A DNA stretch of 64,000 nt from UBA1189 sp045612925 (GCA_045612925.1 JAZKZX010000054.1:1-64000); one strand, 5' to 3'; numbered from the stretch's first letter, positions 24,945-34,597 are shown. Numbers and translations are program-made. The notes: generated from the sequence alone by a model not told the origin.

Positions 24945-25457
24945 ATGAAAGCGAAGACGATACTCCTCCTGCTTGTGCTATCCGTCGTGGCGGCTTGCAA
25001 CCGTTCGTACGAGGTGTTTAGCCACAAGTATCCCGTATCGTTCTCGTGTGATATCAGCCAATCGCCCTTCAATAAGGTACACACATTAGGGTATTTCTTG
25101 TCGGTGAGGCCCACCCCTACCAAGGACGGATACAAGGTAAAAGACCTCGAAGGAAAGGTGTATACCACTCCATATACAGAGGTGCAGAACCGAGTATTCA
25201 GTTTTGGGCTGGCAGGACTGATTATTGGCAAGCCCTACTTTGGTGATGATGTCATCTTTGCCTATGACCAAGGCTGCCCGCAGTGCGAGAGCCCCTCGGC
25301 ATATCTGAACGTGGATAACCATGGCACAGCCACCTGCCCTAAGTGCAATAGCAGCTACGACCTCAACAATGGCGGCATTGCCAAGGTAGGCGATAGCCGC
25401 CCACTATACAGATATCGCACTACGCTGAATGGCAATAGGCTGATGGTACACAATTGA
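24945..25457 (+). CDS. lipoprotein with paired CxxC (zinc-ribbon or Rieske-like)
   Basis: A 170-residue predicted lipoprotein with lipobox VAAC (Cys18). The C-terminal part has CPQC at 111-114 and CPKC at 131-134, the latter in CPKCNSSYDLNNGG followed by PLYRYRTTL. Four Cys in two knuckles suggest a zinc ribbon. The phrase SSYDLNNGG also recalls the second half of Rieske-type domains, but the Cys-His pairs of a true Rieske centre are absent. No function is recognised. It sits between an aminopeptidase and an S9 peptidase in a tightly spaced run. Confidence 0.65.
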   Translation: MKAKTILLLLVLSVVAACNRSYEVFSHKYPVSFSCDISQSPFNKVHTLGYFLSVRPTPTKDGYKVKDLEGKVYTTPYTEVQNRVFSFGLAGLIIGKPYFGDDVIFAYDQGCPQCESPSAYLNVDNHGTATCPKCNSSYDLNNGGIAKVGDSRPLYRYRTTLNGNRLMVHN

Positions 25458-25495
25458 TATTAACATTAAACACATAACACACAACCTACAACACA

Positions 25496-28030
25496 ATGAA
25501 AAGAATAACCATGCTCGCCACTGCCTTCGTAGCATTGGCTATGGGTGTACAAGCCCAAGTGATCGAGAGTTTTCAGGTGCGTGATGCGGTGAGTCTACGC
25601 GAGCCAGTCCTTGCCGATAGTATCAACACCGAAGGACGCAAGTACGAAACCCTCAACCTGTTGGGTACCGCTATCGGACTTAACCAAGATAACTTCTCTG
25701 TGCAGGCGATGAGCACCGATACGACGGGTTTTGTTACCTTGCAAGCTGCAGATGGTGAACACCTCATCTATGTGGTGAGCACCAGCATCCGTGCTGACCG
25801 ATTCATGAGAGGTAAGCTCAGGGTCACCTCACCAGTACGTTGGGAGGCTTTCGTCGATGGAGCCTCGAGAATGAAGAAAGAGAGCGCCGAGGATAGCCTT
25901 CAGGCAGCAGCAGTACGCGACATCCCTCTGCGTATGGAGCCAGAGCGCAACTGCGAAGTCACTATCAAGGTGCTTGCCCATAAAGACGACAAGACAGTAC
26001 CCGCCATCAAGTGCGAAGTGGTGAAGGACAATGGATACGAAGAGGTGAATGTCTTTGCCGGTCATGACCTCAAGAAGCGTTTCACCCTTGACAACACCGT
26101 CTATGGTAACCGTGTGATTGATGTCGCCATATCGCCCAGCGGCAAGTACCTCTATACTCGTCGTTGGAACAACTATAGCAAGGGTCGCCAGCATGTATAT
26201 GCCCAACTGATTGACACCAAGACAGGAAAGGTCATTCTTGCCAACGCCAAGGATGGCATGCGCTGGATGCCCAAGAGCGACAAGATGTATTACACCGCTA
26301 CGGCTGCCACAGGCAACGATGTCATCCTCTTCGACCCCGCAACACTCACCGAAGAGCTCCTGCTGCAGGAGATCCCCGCTGAAGGCTTCACCTGGTCGCC
26401 CACCGAGGACTTCCTCATCTATTACCCTAACGAAAGAGGACAGGCCGAGCAGGGACCGCTGAAGCGTGTGATGACTCCGCGCGATCGCATCCCCGGATTC
26501 CGTGGACGCAGCTTCCTCGCCAAGTATGATATCAAGAAGGGTACCACCGAGCGACTCACCTATGGATATCACACCACGAGTCTGCACGATATCAGCAAGG
26601 ATGGTGCAAAGATCCTTTTCAGCACCTATGCCGAGAATGTCACCGTGCGTCCATTCGGAAGCACCTCCATCTATCAGCTCGACCTCAATACCTATAAGAT
26701 TGATACCCTTGTCCGTGAGAGTGGCTTTGTCAATAGCGCCAAATACTCACCCGATGGCACCCAAGCAATCTTCTTCGGTAGTGCAGAAAGCTTCGATGGA
26801 ATTGGTAAAAATTGCGGATCCCATGCTATTGCCAACGACTACGATAAGCAAGCATACATCATGAATCTCGCTACACGCGAGGTGACCCCCATCACCCGTG
26901 ACTTTGACCCCTCGGTAAACTTTCTCCAATGGAATGTTGCTGACAAGCACATCTACTTCTCTACCGACGACAAAGACGAGGTAAACATATACCGCTACAA
27001 CACCACCAAGAAGGTGTTCGAACAGTTGCCTTTAGAGGTGTCTGTGACTCAGCGCTTCTCACTCCCCACACAGAGTGCCTCGGTAGCAGCGTATTATGGT
27101 GAGGACGACTATACTTCAGGCGTAAGCTACCTATATGACATGAAGAAGAAGACTTCACGCCTCATTGCTGACCCCATGAAGCCCATCCTTGACGAGATCG
27201 AGCTTGGCGAGACCCACGAGTGGAACTTCATCTCCTCTGACGGCACCACTATTCATGGTAAGTATTGCCTGCCTCCTTCGTTTGACCCTACCAAGAAATA
27301 TCCCCTCATTGTGTATTACTACGGAGGTACTACCCCCACGGTCAAAGGTATCAGCAACCCCTATTGTGCACAACTGTTTGCGTCACGCGACTATGTTGTA
27401 TATGTCGTTCAGCCCAGTGGTACCCTTGGCTATGGCCAGGAGTTTGCAGCACGCCATGTCAATGCATGGGGCAAGCGCACAGCAGACGACATCATCGAGG
27501 GTACCAAGAAGTTCTGTGAAGAGCACCCCTATGTGGATGCCGAGCGCATCGGTTGCTTGGGAGCTTCGTATGGCGGTTTCATGACTCAATATCTACAGAC
27601 TCAGACCGATATCTTTGCCGCTGCCGTCTCTCATGCTGGCATCAGCAATGTCACCAGCTACTGGGGCGAAGGCTACTGGGGCTATAGCTACAATGCCATT
27701 GCTGCTGCCGACAGCTACCCTTGGCAGAACCCTGACCTCTTCACCAAGCAGGGCTCTCTCTTCAATGCCGACAAGATTAATACTCCATTGCTCCTCCTGC
27801 ATGGAACGGTCGACACCAATGTGCCTATGGGTGAGAGTATTCAGCTCTTCAATGCACTGAAGATACTCGGTAAGACTGTCGAGTTCATCCAGGTCGAGGG
27901 CGAAGACCACTTTGTAGCTGATTATGACAAGCGTGTGCTCTGGCACAACACCATTATGGCATGGTTTGCCCGATACCTGCAAGGTACAGACAAATGGTGG
28001 AACGACCTCTATCCCAAGCGTTATTTGTAA
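25496..28030 (+). CDS. secreted S9 prolyl oligopeptidase family serine peptidase
   Basis: An 844-residue exported peptidase. It has a signal peptide (MKRITMLATAFVALAMGVQA), an N-terminal region then a beta-propeller (about 200-560, with repeats such as VAISPSGKYLYTRRW and SAKYSPDGTQAIFFG), and an alpha/beta-hydrolase domain (about 590-844). The catalytic triad reads S691 in GASYGGF, D773 in GTVDTNVP and H805 in EGEDHFV. Cleavage after proline or other dipeptidyl/oligopeptidyl activity is inferred. With the upstream M24 peptidase it suggests linked peptide use. Confidence 0.93.
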   Translation: MKRITMLATAFVALAMGVQAQVIESFQVRDAVSLREPVLADSINTEGRKYETLNLLGTAIGLNQDNFSVQAMSTDTTGFVTLQAADGEHLIYVVSTSIRADRFMRGKLRVTSPVRWEAFVDGASRMKKESAEDSLQAAAVRDIPLRMEPERNCEVTIKVLAHKDDKTVPAIKCEVVKDNGYEEVNVFAGHDLKKRFTLDNTVYGNRVIDVAISPSGKYLYTRRWNNYSKGRQHVYAQLIDTKTGKVILANAKDGMRWMPKSDKMYYTATAATGNDVILFDPATLTEELLLQEIPAEGFTWSPTEDFLIYYPNERGQAEQGPLKRVMTPRDRIPGFRGRSFLAKYDIKKGTTERLTYGYHTTSLHDISKDGAKILFSTYAENVTVRPFGSTSIYQLDLNTYKIDTLVRESGFVNSAKYSPDGTQAIFFGSAESFDGIGKNCGSHAIANDYDKQAYIMNLATREVTPITRDFDPSVNFLQWNVADKHIYFSTDDKDEVNIYRYNTTKKVFEQLPLEVSVTQRFSLPTQSASVAAYYGEDDYTSGVSYLYDMKKKTSRLIADPMKPILDEIELGETHEWNFISSDGTTIHGKYCLPPSFDPTKKYPLIVYYYGGTTPTVKGISNPYCAQLFASRDYVVYVVQPSGTLGYGQEFAARHVNAWGKRTADDIIEGTKKFCEEHPYVDAERIGCLGASYGGFMTQYLQTQTDIFAAAVSHAGISNVTSYWGEGYWGYSYNAIAAADSYPWQNPDLFTKQGSLFNADKINTPLLLLHGTVDTNVPMGESIQLFNALKILGKTVEFIQVEGEDHFVADYDKRVLWHNTIMAWFARYLQGTDKWWNDLYPKRYL

Positions 28031-28090
28031 TGTCGTCTATACAAAATGCTACCTTTTGAAGCGCATAAAAGACCATTTAAGCAAAAAAAA

Positions 28091-28105
28091 CGATATATTA
28101 TATCG
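28091..28105. promoter_or_regulatory. 15-base palindrome upstream of the OmpA/TPR lipoprotein promoter
   Basis: CGATATATTATATCG has 7-base perfect arms about one base. It ends 20 bases before the -7 element at 28126 and therefore overlaps the -33 region, where a dimeric regulator could bind. Confidence 0.35.
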
Positions 28106-28125
28106 AAAAATCAGCAAATGTTGCC

Positions 28126-28133
28126 TATCTTTG
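28126..28133 (+). promoter_or_regulatory. -7 element (TATCTTTG) of the OmpA/TPR lipoprotein
   Basis: A perfect TAnnTTTG, 50 bases before the ATG at 28184. Confidence 0.55.
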
Positions 28134-28183
28134 CGCTTTGAAAAGAGAAAACTATCAATAATTTATAACCTTTTATTAACACG

Positions 28184-29869
28184 ATGAAAAAAATTCAATT
28201 ATCAGTAATCGTAGCTTCATTGCTCGTACTCAGCTCTTGTAGCAAAATTGGTGAAATGTCATCAAACTATTTCGCAGTTACTCCTCAGATCCTCGAGGCT
28301 GTGAACGGCGAAGTTCCCGTGACAGTTTCAGGTACATTCCCCGCAAAGTTCTTCACCAAGAAGGCTGTTATCACCGCTACTCCCGTTTTGAAGTGGGAGG
28401 ATGGCTCTGTAAATGGTGAGACATACACCTTTATCGGTGAGAAGGTAGAGGGTAATAATCAGGTAATTCCTTTCGCTACTGGTGGTAACTTTACCATGAA
28501 GAGCACCTTCGACTATGTACCCGAGATGGCTAAGTCAGAACTCTTCATCGAGTTTACTGCAAAGATTAAGAACAAGACCAAGGCTCTTCCCGCAGTGAAG
28601 GTTGCTGATGGTGTGTTGGCTACTGCCGAGCTCTATGCACAGACTACAGCTTCTACCACTCCTGCCAATGCAGCTGACGCTTTCCAGCGCGTTATCAAGC
28701 AGGCTAAGCAGGCTAACATCATGTTCCTTATCCAGCAGGCTAACCTCCGTTGGAGCGAGACCAACTCTGACCAGATGAAGGACTTTACTGCTACCGTAAA
28801 GGATGTATATGCTGACACCGACAACAAGGTAATCGAGAACATCGAGGTATCAGCTTACGCTTCACCTGATGGTGCCGTTGACCTCAACGACCGCTTGGCT
28901 ACACAGCGTGAGAAGAATGCAACAAAGCATGTAAACTCACTTCTCAAGAAGGGCAAGGTTGAGGCTAATGGAGATGCTAAGTATACTGCTGAGGACTGGG
29001 CTGGTTTCCAGGAGTTGGTTGCTGGTTCTAACATCGCCGACAAGGAGCTCATCCTCCGCGTACTCTCTATGTACAGCGATCCCGAGGAGCGCGAGCGTGA
29101 GATTAAGAACATCTCTTCTGTTTACAGCGAGTTGGCCGACGAGATTCTTCCCCAGTTGCGTCGTGCACGCCTCACTTTGAACTACCAGCTCATTGGTCGT
29201 TCTGACGAAGAGATCCTCGCTGCTTTCGCTGAAGATGCATCAGTACTCAGCGTTGAGGAACTCCTCTATGCTGCTACACTCGTAGAGTCTGCCGATGAGA
29301 AGGCTGCTATCTATAAGAAGACTACAGAGCTCTTCGCTGACGACTATCGTGCATACAACAACCTTGCCGAACTCGCTATCAAGGTTGCTGACTATGCTAC
29401 AGCAAAGAACTACTTGGAGAAGGCTGCTAAGCTCAACGCTACTGCAGCTGAGGTAAACACCAACTTGGGTATGGTTGCCCTCATCGAGGGTAGCGTAGCT
29501 GACGCTGAGAACTACCTCGTGAAGGGTACAGACTCAGAGGCTAATGCTGCTGCACTCGGTAACCTCTATGTAGCACAGGGTCAGTACGAGCGTGCTGTGA
29601 GCGCATTCGGCGACACCAAGAGCAACGCTGCTGCTCTCGCACAGATCATGGCTGAGCAGTACACTGCAGCTAAGAACACACTTGACGCAGTTGCTAACCC
29701 CGATGGTTACACCTACTACCTCAAGGCTATCGTAGGTGCTCGTACCAACAACGCTGCTGCTGTTGCCGAGAACTTGATCAAGGCTGTTAAGCTCGATTCA
29801 AGCCTCGTAGAGAAGGCTAAGAAGGACATGGAGTTCAAGAAGTTCGCTGCTGCGCTTTTGAACCTCTAA
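28184..29869 (+). CDS. OmpA-domain / TPR lipoprotein
   Basis: A 561-residue lipoprotein with lipobox LSSCS (Cys19). An N-terminal Ig-like region (about 25-160) is followed by an OmpA-like segment (ENIEVSAYASPDGAVDLNDR with LATQREKN, about 225-250), then TPR helices (about 355-530: YRAYNNLAELAIKVADYATA, TNLGMVALIEGS). OmpA-like domains bind peptidoglycan, so a periplasmic or outer-membrane scaffold role is inferred. The gene uses a narrow set of codons (GCT, CTC, AAG), suggesting high expression. It has its own promoter, and a strong terminator at 29899-29932 makes it monocistronic. Confidence 0.75.
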   Translation: MKKIQLSVIVASLLVLSSCSKIGEMSSNYFAVTPQILEAVNGEVPVTVSGTFPAKFFTKKAVITATPVLKWEDGSVNGETYTFIGEKVEGNNQVIPFATGGNFTMKSTFDYVPEMAKSELFIEFTAKIKNKTKALPAVKVADGVLATAELYAQTTASTTPANAADAFQRVIKQAKQANIMFLIQQANLRWSETNSDQMKDFTATVKDVYADTDNKVIENIEVSAYASPDGAVDLNDRLATQREKNATKHVNSLLKKGKVEANGDAKYTAEDWAGFQELVAGSNIADKELILRVLSMYSDPEEREREIKNISSVYSELADEILPQLRRARLTLNYQLIGRSDEEILAAFAEDASVLSVEELLYAATLVESADEKAAIYKKTTELFADDYRAYNNLAELAIKVADYATAKNYLEKAAKLNATAAEVNTNLGMVALIEGSVADAENYLVKGTDSEANAAALGNLYVAQGQYERAVSAFGDTKSNAAALAQIMAEQYTAAKNTLDAVANPDGYTYYLKAIVGARTNNAAAVAENLIKAVKLDSSLVEKAKKDMEFKKFAAALLNL

Positions 29870-29898
29870 TCTTCTAACATAATCGAAAGAAACCGAAT

Positions 29899-29932
29899 AA
29901 AAGGGTGGGATATGTCATATTCCACCCTTTTT
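29899..29932 (+). terminator. intrinsic terminator after the OmpA/TPR lipoprotein
   Basis: AAAAGGGTGGGATATG pairs with CATATTCCACCCTTTT (one G-T pair), followed by further T. It lies 30 bases past the stop. Confidence 0.85.
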
Positions 29933-29945
29933 TATACCATCCCCG

Positions 29946-30350
29946 ATGAAAGACTTCAGCTACGAATTGATCATGAAGGTGCGCGACTATGAGTGCGACC
30001 TGCAGGGTATAGTCAACAATGCCAACTATCAGCACTATTTAGAGCATACGCGCCATGAATTTTTGCTTTCCATTGGCCTCAGCTTTGCTGATATGAGTGC
30101 TGCAGGGTACGACTTTGTAGTGTCAAAGGTAACACTCAACTATAAATCTCCGCTGCGAAGCCGCGATGAGTTTCGTTCGCAACTCTATGTCACGCGAGAA
30201 GGTATCAAAATCGTGTTCCATCAAGAGATAGTGCGTGTGTCCGATGGTAAAGTATGCCTCAAAGGCACTGTCGAGAGCGTATGCCTACACGAGGGTAAGC
30301 TTGTTCGCACTACTCCCTACGATAGCATTCTTGAAGGTCATCTCAACTAA
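29946..30350 (+). CDS. acyl-CoA thioesterase (hotdog fold, YbgC/4HBT type)
   Basis: A 134-residue single hotdog-domain protein. It has the 4HBT active-site pattern RDYECDLQGIVNNANYQHYL (catalytic Asp near residue 17 and the NN/Y that follow). It hydrolyses acyl-CoA or acyl-ACP thioesters; the substrate is unknown. It starts just past the terminator of the previous gene and ends 8 bases before dprA, so the two are probably co-transcribed. Confidence 0.88.
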   Translation: MKDFSYELIMKVRDYECDLQGIVNNANYQHYLEHTRHEFLLSIGLSFADMSAAGYDFVVSKVTLNYKSPLRSRDEFRSQLYVTREGIKIVFHQEIVRVSDGKVCLKGTVESVCLHEGKLVRTTPYDSILEGHLN

Positions 30351-30358
30351 TACTCCGC

Positions 30359-31480
30359 ATGGAAGAGAAAGAACTACTTAGCCTCATTGCCCTGCAGCAT
30401 ATCCCTGGCGTAGGAAGCATCACCGCCAAGCGTCTGGTCGAGGGCGTAGGTAGCGCGACACAGGTCTTTGAGCACCGCACCGACCTCCCGTCCATAGTTG
30501 CTCAAGTACAGCCTACACTTGTCAAGGCATTGGACTGTCCGTCGGCACATCATCGGGCTCAGCAAGAGCTCGAGTTCATAGCCAAGCATCATATCACCTG
30601 CATCGGTTATCATGATGAGGCTTATCCTTCGCGACTTCGCGAGTGCGATGATGCTCCTATCCTTCTCTTCTATCGAGGCAATGCCAAACTCAATCCTCGT
30701 CGTGTCGTGAGTATCGTAGGCACGCGTAAGTGTACCGAATATGGCCGAGACCTTTGCGAGGGCTTCGTGCGCGATCTTGCAGAGCAGTGTCCCGATGTGC
30801 TCATCATTAGTGGTTTGGCCTATGGTATTGACATTTGTGCCCACCGGGCATGCCTCAAGCATGGACTTCCCACTGTGGGCGTACTTGCCCATGGCCTTGA
30901 CCGCATCTATCCCTCGGTGCATCGCAACACTGCAGCGCAGATGGTGACCTGTGGTGGCTTGCTGACCGAGTATATCAGTCATACGGAGCCCGAGAGACAG
31001 AATTTCCTTCAGCGCAACCGCATCGTGGCTGGTATGGCAGATGCGACCATCATCGTAGAGTCTGCCAGCAAAGGAGGTGCATTGGTCACAGCCAACATAA
31101 CCAATAGTTATAATAGAGGGTGCTATGCTTTCCCGGGGCGTGTAGGTGATGCCTATTCATCAGGTTGTCATCGTCTTATACGTAATAACCAGGCAGCGCT
31201 TATCACCTCCGCTGAGGATTTCATTGAAGCCATGTTATGGGACATACCGCAAGGGAATAAGAGCAAACCTATTCAAGGGTCGTTATTTCCCGAACTAAAT
31301 ACCGAGGAGGCGTGTATAGTAGCTCTTCTTGAGCAACATCCCGATGGGCTTCCCATCAATATGCTTGCTATTGAAACCGACCTCCCCGTTCATCGCATCA
31401 GCGCAATGTTGTTCGAACTGGAATTGCGTGGTATCGTACGCCCTCTTGCAGGGAGTGTATATAGATTGAATCAGTTGTAA
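30359..31480 (+). CDS. dprA: DNA-processing protein DprA
   Basis: A 373-residue cytoplasmic protein that binds incoming single-stranded DNA and loads RecA during transformation. An N-terminal HhH/SAM-like region (IPGVGSITAKRLVEGVG, about 15-31) is followed by the Rossmann-like core (VSIVGTRKCTEYGRDL, IISGLAYGIDICAHRAC, ERQNFLQRNRIVAG, ASKGGALVTAN) and a C-terminal winged-helix-like domain (about 310-373). All hallmark motifs are intact. A ComEA-like HhH protein elsewhere in the window (51925-52797) fits with DNA uptake ability. Confidence 0.95.
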   Translation: MEEKELLSLIALQHIPGVGSITAKRLVEGVGSATQVFEHRTDLPSIVAQVQPTLVKALDCPSAHHRAQQELEFIAKHHITCIGYHDEAYPSRLRECDDAPILLFYRGNAKLNPRRVVSIVGTRKCTEYGRDLCEGFVRDLAEQCPDVLIISGLAYGIDICAHRACLKHGLPTVGVLAHGLDRIYPSVHRNTAAQMVTCGGLLTEYISHTEPERQNFLQRNRIVAGMADATIIVESASKGGALVTANITNSYNRGCYAFPGRVGDAYSSGCHRLIRNNQAALITSAEDFIEAMLWDIPQGNKSKPIQGSLFPELNTEEACIVALLEQHPDGLPINMLAIETDLPVHRISAMLFELELRGIVRPLAGSVYRLNQL

Positions 31481-31650
31481 ACGCGTAAGATAGACATCAC
31501 CTTAAAATCAGTTTTAACCAGTCACCTTATTTCAGTACACAGCAGGTTGTATTGTCCTAAAAAGTTCCACATTCACCCATTGAGATTTGGCATTCCGTTC
31601 GACTCGAATAAATTTCTAACACCCAGCAATACAAATAAATTTTTATTGCC

Positions 31651-31681
31651 TTCGCTTAACCGAAATTTTGCACTAATTTTG
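31651..31681 (+). promoter_or_regulatory. typA promoter within a repeat-like sequence
   Basis: TTCG (31651-31654), 19 bases, TAATTTTG (31674-31681). The GCACTAATTTTG region and the upstream AATAAATTT resemble the pnp promoter repeat at 13700-13745. Confidence 0.5.
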
Positions 31682-31703
31682 CAACATATTTAGTATACTA
31701 CAT

Positions 31704-33503
31704 ATGCAAGACATCAGAAACATTGCTATTATTGCGCACGTTGACCATGGCAAGACAACCTTGGTAGACAAGATGATGCTCGCCGGAAACCTGTTTCGTG
31801 AGAACCAGAACGGTGGTGAGTTGGTACTCGACAACAATGATTTGGAGCGTGAACGAGGTATAACGATCCTCTCTAAGAATGTATCTATCGATTATAAGGG
31901 TACAAAGATTAATGTCATTGACACTCCGGGACACTCGGACTTCGGTGGTGAGGTAGAGCGTGTGCTCAATATGGCGGATGGATGTATCTTGCTGGTTGAC
32001 GCCTTCGAGGGTCCCATGCCGCAGACACGATTTGTGTTGCAGAAGGCATTGCAGCTGGGATTGAAGCCCGTGGTGGTGGTCAACAAGGTGGACAAGCCTA
32101 ACTGCCGTCCCGAAGAGGTATACGAGATGGTGTTCGACCTCATGTTTGCCCTCGAAGCTACCGAGGAGCAGCTCGACTTCCCCGTAGTATATGGTTCGGC
32201 CAAGAATAACTGGATGGGTGAAGACTGGAAGACCCCGACCGACAATATCAACTACCTGCTGGATGTAATCCTTGAACATATCCCCGCACCCAAGCGTTTG
32301 GAGGGCACACCGCAGATGCTCATCACCTCGCTCGACTTTTCGGCATACACTGGACGTATTGCTGTAGGCCGCGTGCATCGTGGCACACTTACCGAGGGAA
32401 TGACCATCACGCTCGCTCACCGGAATGGCTCAACGGAGAAGGCCAAGATCAAGGAACTGCACACCTTCGAGGGACTGGGCCGCAAGCGCACCGAGTCAGT
32501 GAGCTCGGGCGATATCTGTGCTATCGTGGGATTGGAGAACTTCGAGATTGGCGACTCGGTGTGCGATGCCGAGAATCCCGAGCCTATGCCCACTATCGCT
32601 ATCGATGAGCCTACGATGAGCATGCTCTTTGCCATTAATGACTCTCCCTTCTTCGGCAAGGAGGGTAAGTTTGTGACTTCGCGCCACATCCACGACCGTT
32701 TGATGAAGGAGCTTGATAAGAACCTCGCCCTACGCGTCGTTAAGGATGAGGAGAGCGACAAGTGGAGTGTCTTTGGCCGTGGCGTGCTACATCTCTCGGT
32801 ACTCATCGAGACGATGCGTCGCGAGGGCTACGAGTTGCAGGTGGGTCAGCCTCAGGTAATCTATAAGACTATCGACGGACAGAAGTGCGAGCCTATCGAG
32901 GAACTTACCATCAGCGTGCCTGAGGAGTACTCAAGCAAGATGATTGACATGGTGACTCGCCGTAAGGGTGAGCTCACCTCGATGGAGACACAGGGCGATC
33001 GTGTGAACATCGCTTTCAATATCCCCTCACGCGGCATTATCGGCTTGCGCACCAATGTACTCACCGCTTCGGCTGGTGAGGCTATTATGGCACATCGTTT
33101 CAAGGGCTACGAGCCCTACAAGGGCGACATCGACCGCCGCACCAATGGCTCAATGATTGCCATGGAGTCGGGTACGGCCTTTGCTTATGCTATTGACAAG
33201 TTGCAAGATCGTGGCAAGTTCTTCATCAATCCGCAGGACGAGGTGTATGCCGGTCAGGTAGTGGGTGAGCATGTCCACGACAATGACTTGGTGATCAATG
33301 TTACCAAGAGCAAGAAGCTCACCAACATGCGTGCCAGTGGCTCTGATGACAAGGCGCGTATCGTACCGCCCATCATCTTCTCTCTGGAGGAGGCACTCGA
33401 GTATATCAAGGAGGATGAATATGTAGAGGTGACACCCAAGTCAATGCGTATGCGCAAGATCATCCTCGACGAGATAGAGCGCAAGCGTGCCAACCGCTCT
33501 TGA
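31704..33503 (+). CDS. typA: ribosome-associated GTPase BipA/TypA
   Basis: A 599-residue translational GTPase that binds the ribosome and aids 50S assembly and stress adaptation. It has the P-loop AHVDHGKTT (11-19), G2/G3 motifs (DNNDLERERGITILSKN; DTPGHSDFGGEV), the G4 motif NKVDK, EF-G-like domains II, III and V, and the BipA-specific C-terminal domain (TNVLTASAGEAIMAHRFKGY; MRASGSDDKA). The length is typical. The 223-base upstream gap holds its promoter. Confidence 0.97.
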   Translation: MQDIRNIAIIAHVDHGKTTLVDKMMLAGNLFRENQNGGELVLDNNDLERERGITILSKNVSIDYKGTKINVIDTPGHSDFGGEVERVLNMADGCILLVDAFEGPMPQTRFVLQKALQLGLKPVVVVNKVDKPNCRPEEVYEMVFDLMFALEATEEQLDFPVVYGSAKNNWMGEDWKTPTDNINYLLDVILEHIPAPKRLEGTPQMLITSLDFSAYTGRIAVGRVHRGTLTEGMTITLAHRNGSTEKAKIKELHTFEGLGRKRTESVSSGDICAIVGLENFEIGDSVCDAENPEPMPTIAIDEPTMSMLFAINDSPFFGKEGKFVTSRHIHDRLMKELDKNLALRVVKDEESDKWSVFGRGVLHLSVLIETMRREGYELQVGQPQVIYKTIDGQKCEPIEELTISVPEEYSSKMIDMVTRRKGELTSMETQGDRVNIAFNIPSRGIIGLRTNVLTASAGEAIMAHRFKGYEPYKGDIDRRTNGSMIAMESGTAFAYAIDKLQDRGKFFINPQDEVYAGQVVGEHVHDNDLVINVTKSKKLTNMRASGSDDKARIVPPIIFSLEEALEYIKEDEYVEVTPKSMRMRKIILDEIERKRANRS

Positions 33504-33526
33504 TAAAATAGTAGAGTATTAAAAAC

Positions 33527-34597
33527 ATGAAACGCCTGTTCTCTTGGGTAATAATTTTGCTTTGTCTTTGCTCCTGCGGAGACAAAGCAAATACTTTTGT
33601 ACTTGAGGGTACTGTAGGCAGCCTCACGCACGATACGATATATATATATGGCGCAGATGCGCTGTATGAGCACATCGACACGGTGGTGGTCCATGATGGC
33701 ATGTTTCGATACAGTGTTGAAGTAGACACGGTAGTGCCCATGTGGGTGGTCTTCCCTGGTGGTCATCGCGAAATGGTGTTTGCAGACAAGGAGCTGACTG
33801 CCACCATACAGGGCGACACGGCAGCAACAGGGAGGTTAAGCATCGTGGGAAGCGAGCAGAATGCATTGCTCCATAGGTTCCAGGAGCGTGTAGTCGGTTG
33901 CTCCGAGAGGGAGATGCTGGCTATAGCTGACTCGTTTATCCGTGCTAACCCTTATTCGGAGGTGAGCATCCACTTGCTGCGCGAGTACTTTGTGCTGCGC
34001 CCCAATCCTGACATCACGAAGATAAAGGCGCTCATAGGCTCGATGAGTGGCAACCTACAGGACAACAACTACATCAAGCAGCTGCAGCACTCACTCAATG
34101 CTTATAAGCCCTTGACGAAGAACAATGCGGTAAACAGCTATAGCATCTGCGATAGCGAGGGGAAGATTGTAAGTACCATTGATTACAAGAATACCTACCT
34201 GCTCATTACCTTCTGGGCTTCGTGGGATGAGGAGAGCCGTCAGCGCCAGCGCGAGCTTGTCACGCTCAAGGAGAAATACAAGAATCACAACTTTGACATC
34301 CTCAGTGTATCGCTCGACACCAATCGTGAGGCGTGGTTGCAGGCCATTGACGAAGACTCTGCCACTTGGCGCCAAGCGTGCGACTTTGATGGGTGGTCGA
34401 CGGGCTTGGTGCAGCGTATGCATATCACCAATCTCCCTTCCAATGTTCTGATCAATCCTTCGCGTCGCGTGCAGGGCACTGATCTTTATGGCGAAAAGTT
34501 AGACAAGCGGGTGGGCGAACTGACCACGGAGCGGGAGCCCGAGAAGAAAGGTAAGAAGACCCCTACCACCATCAGAAAAATAAAGGGTAGTAACTAA
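33527..34597 (+). CDS. DUF4369 / thioredoxin-like lipoprotein lacking the CxxC
   Basis: A 356-residue lipoprotein with lipobox CLCSC (Cys17). The N-terminal DUF4369 domain (FVLEGTVGSLTHDTIYIYGA and following, about 24-110) is joined to a thioredoxin/AhpC-like domain (about 205-335). The active-site position reads TFWASWDEESRQRQ, where CxxC is replaced by DEES, so it cannot act as an ordinary thiol-disulfide oxidoreductase; a binding or structural role is more likely. The Lys-rich tail (EKKGKKTPTTIRKIKG) is unusual. It follows typA by 23 bases. Confidence 0.8.
   Translation: MKRLFSWVIILLCLCSCGDKANTFVLEGTVGSLTHDTIYIYGADALYEHIDTVVVHDGMFRYSVEVDTVVPMWVVFPGGHREMVFADKELTATIQGDTAATGRLSIVGSEQNALLHRFQERVVGCSEREMLAIADSFIRANPYSEVSIHLLREYFVLRPNPDITKIKALIGSMSGNLQDNNYIKQLQHSLNAYKPLTKNNAVNSYSICDSEGKIVSTIDYKNTYLLITFWASWDEESRQRQRELVTLKEKYKNHNFDILSVSLDTNREAWLQAIDEDSATWRQACDFDGWSTGLVQRMHITNLPSNVLINPSRRVQGTDLYGEKLDKRVGELTTEREPEKKGKKTPTTIRKIKGSN

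Noticed and set aside
30359..31480. DprA-linked phage or plasmid island
   Set aside because: Neighbouring genes are core functions and no integrase, att site or phage gene is present.
31481..31703. tRNA or other classical RNA gene in the typA leader
   Set aside because: No cloverleaf, T-loop (GGTTCGA) or CCA end could be found here or in the other gaps of the window.
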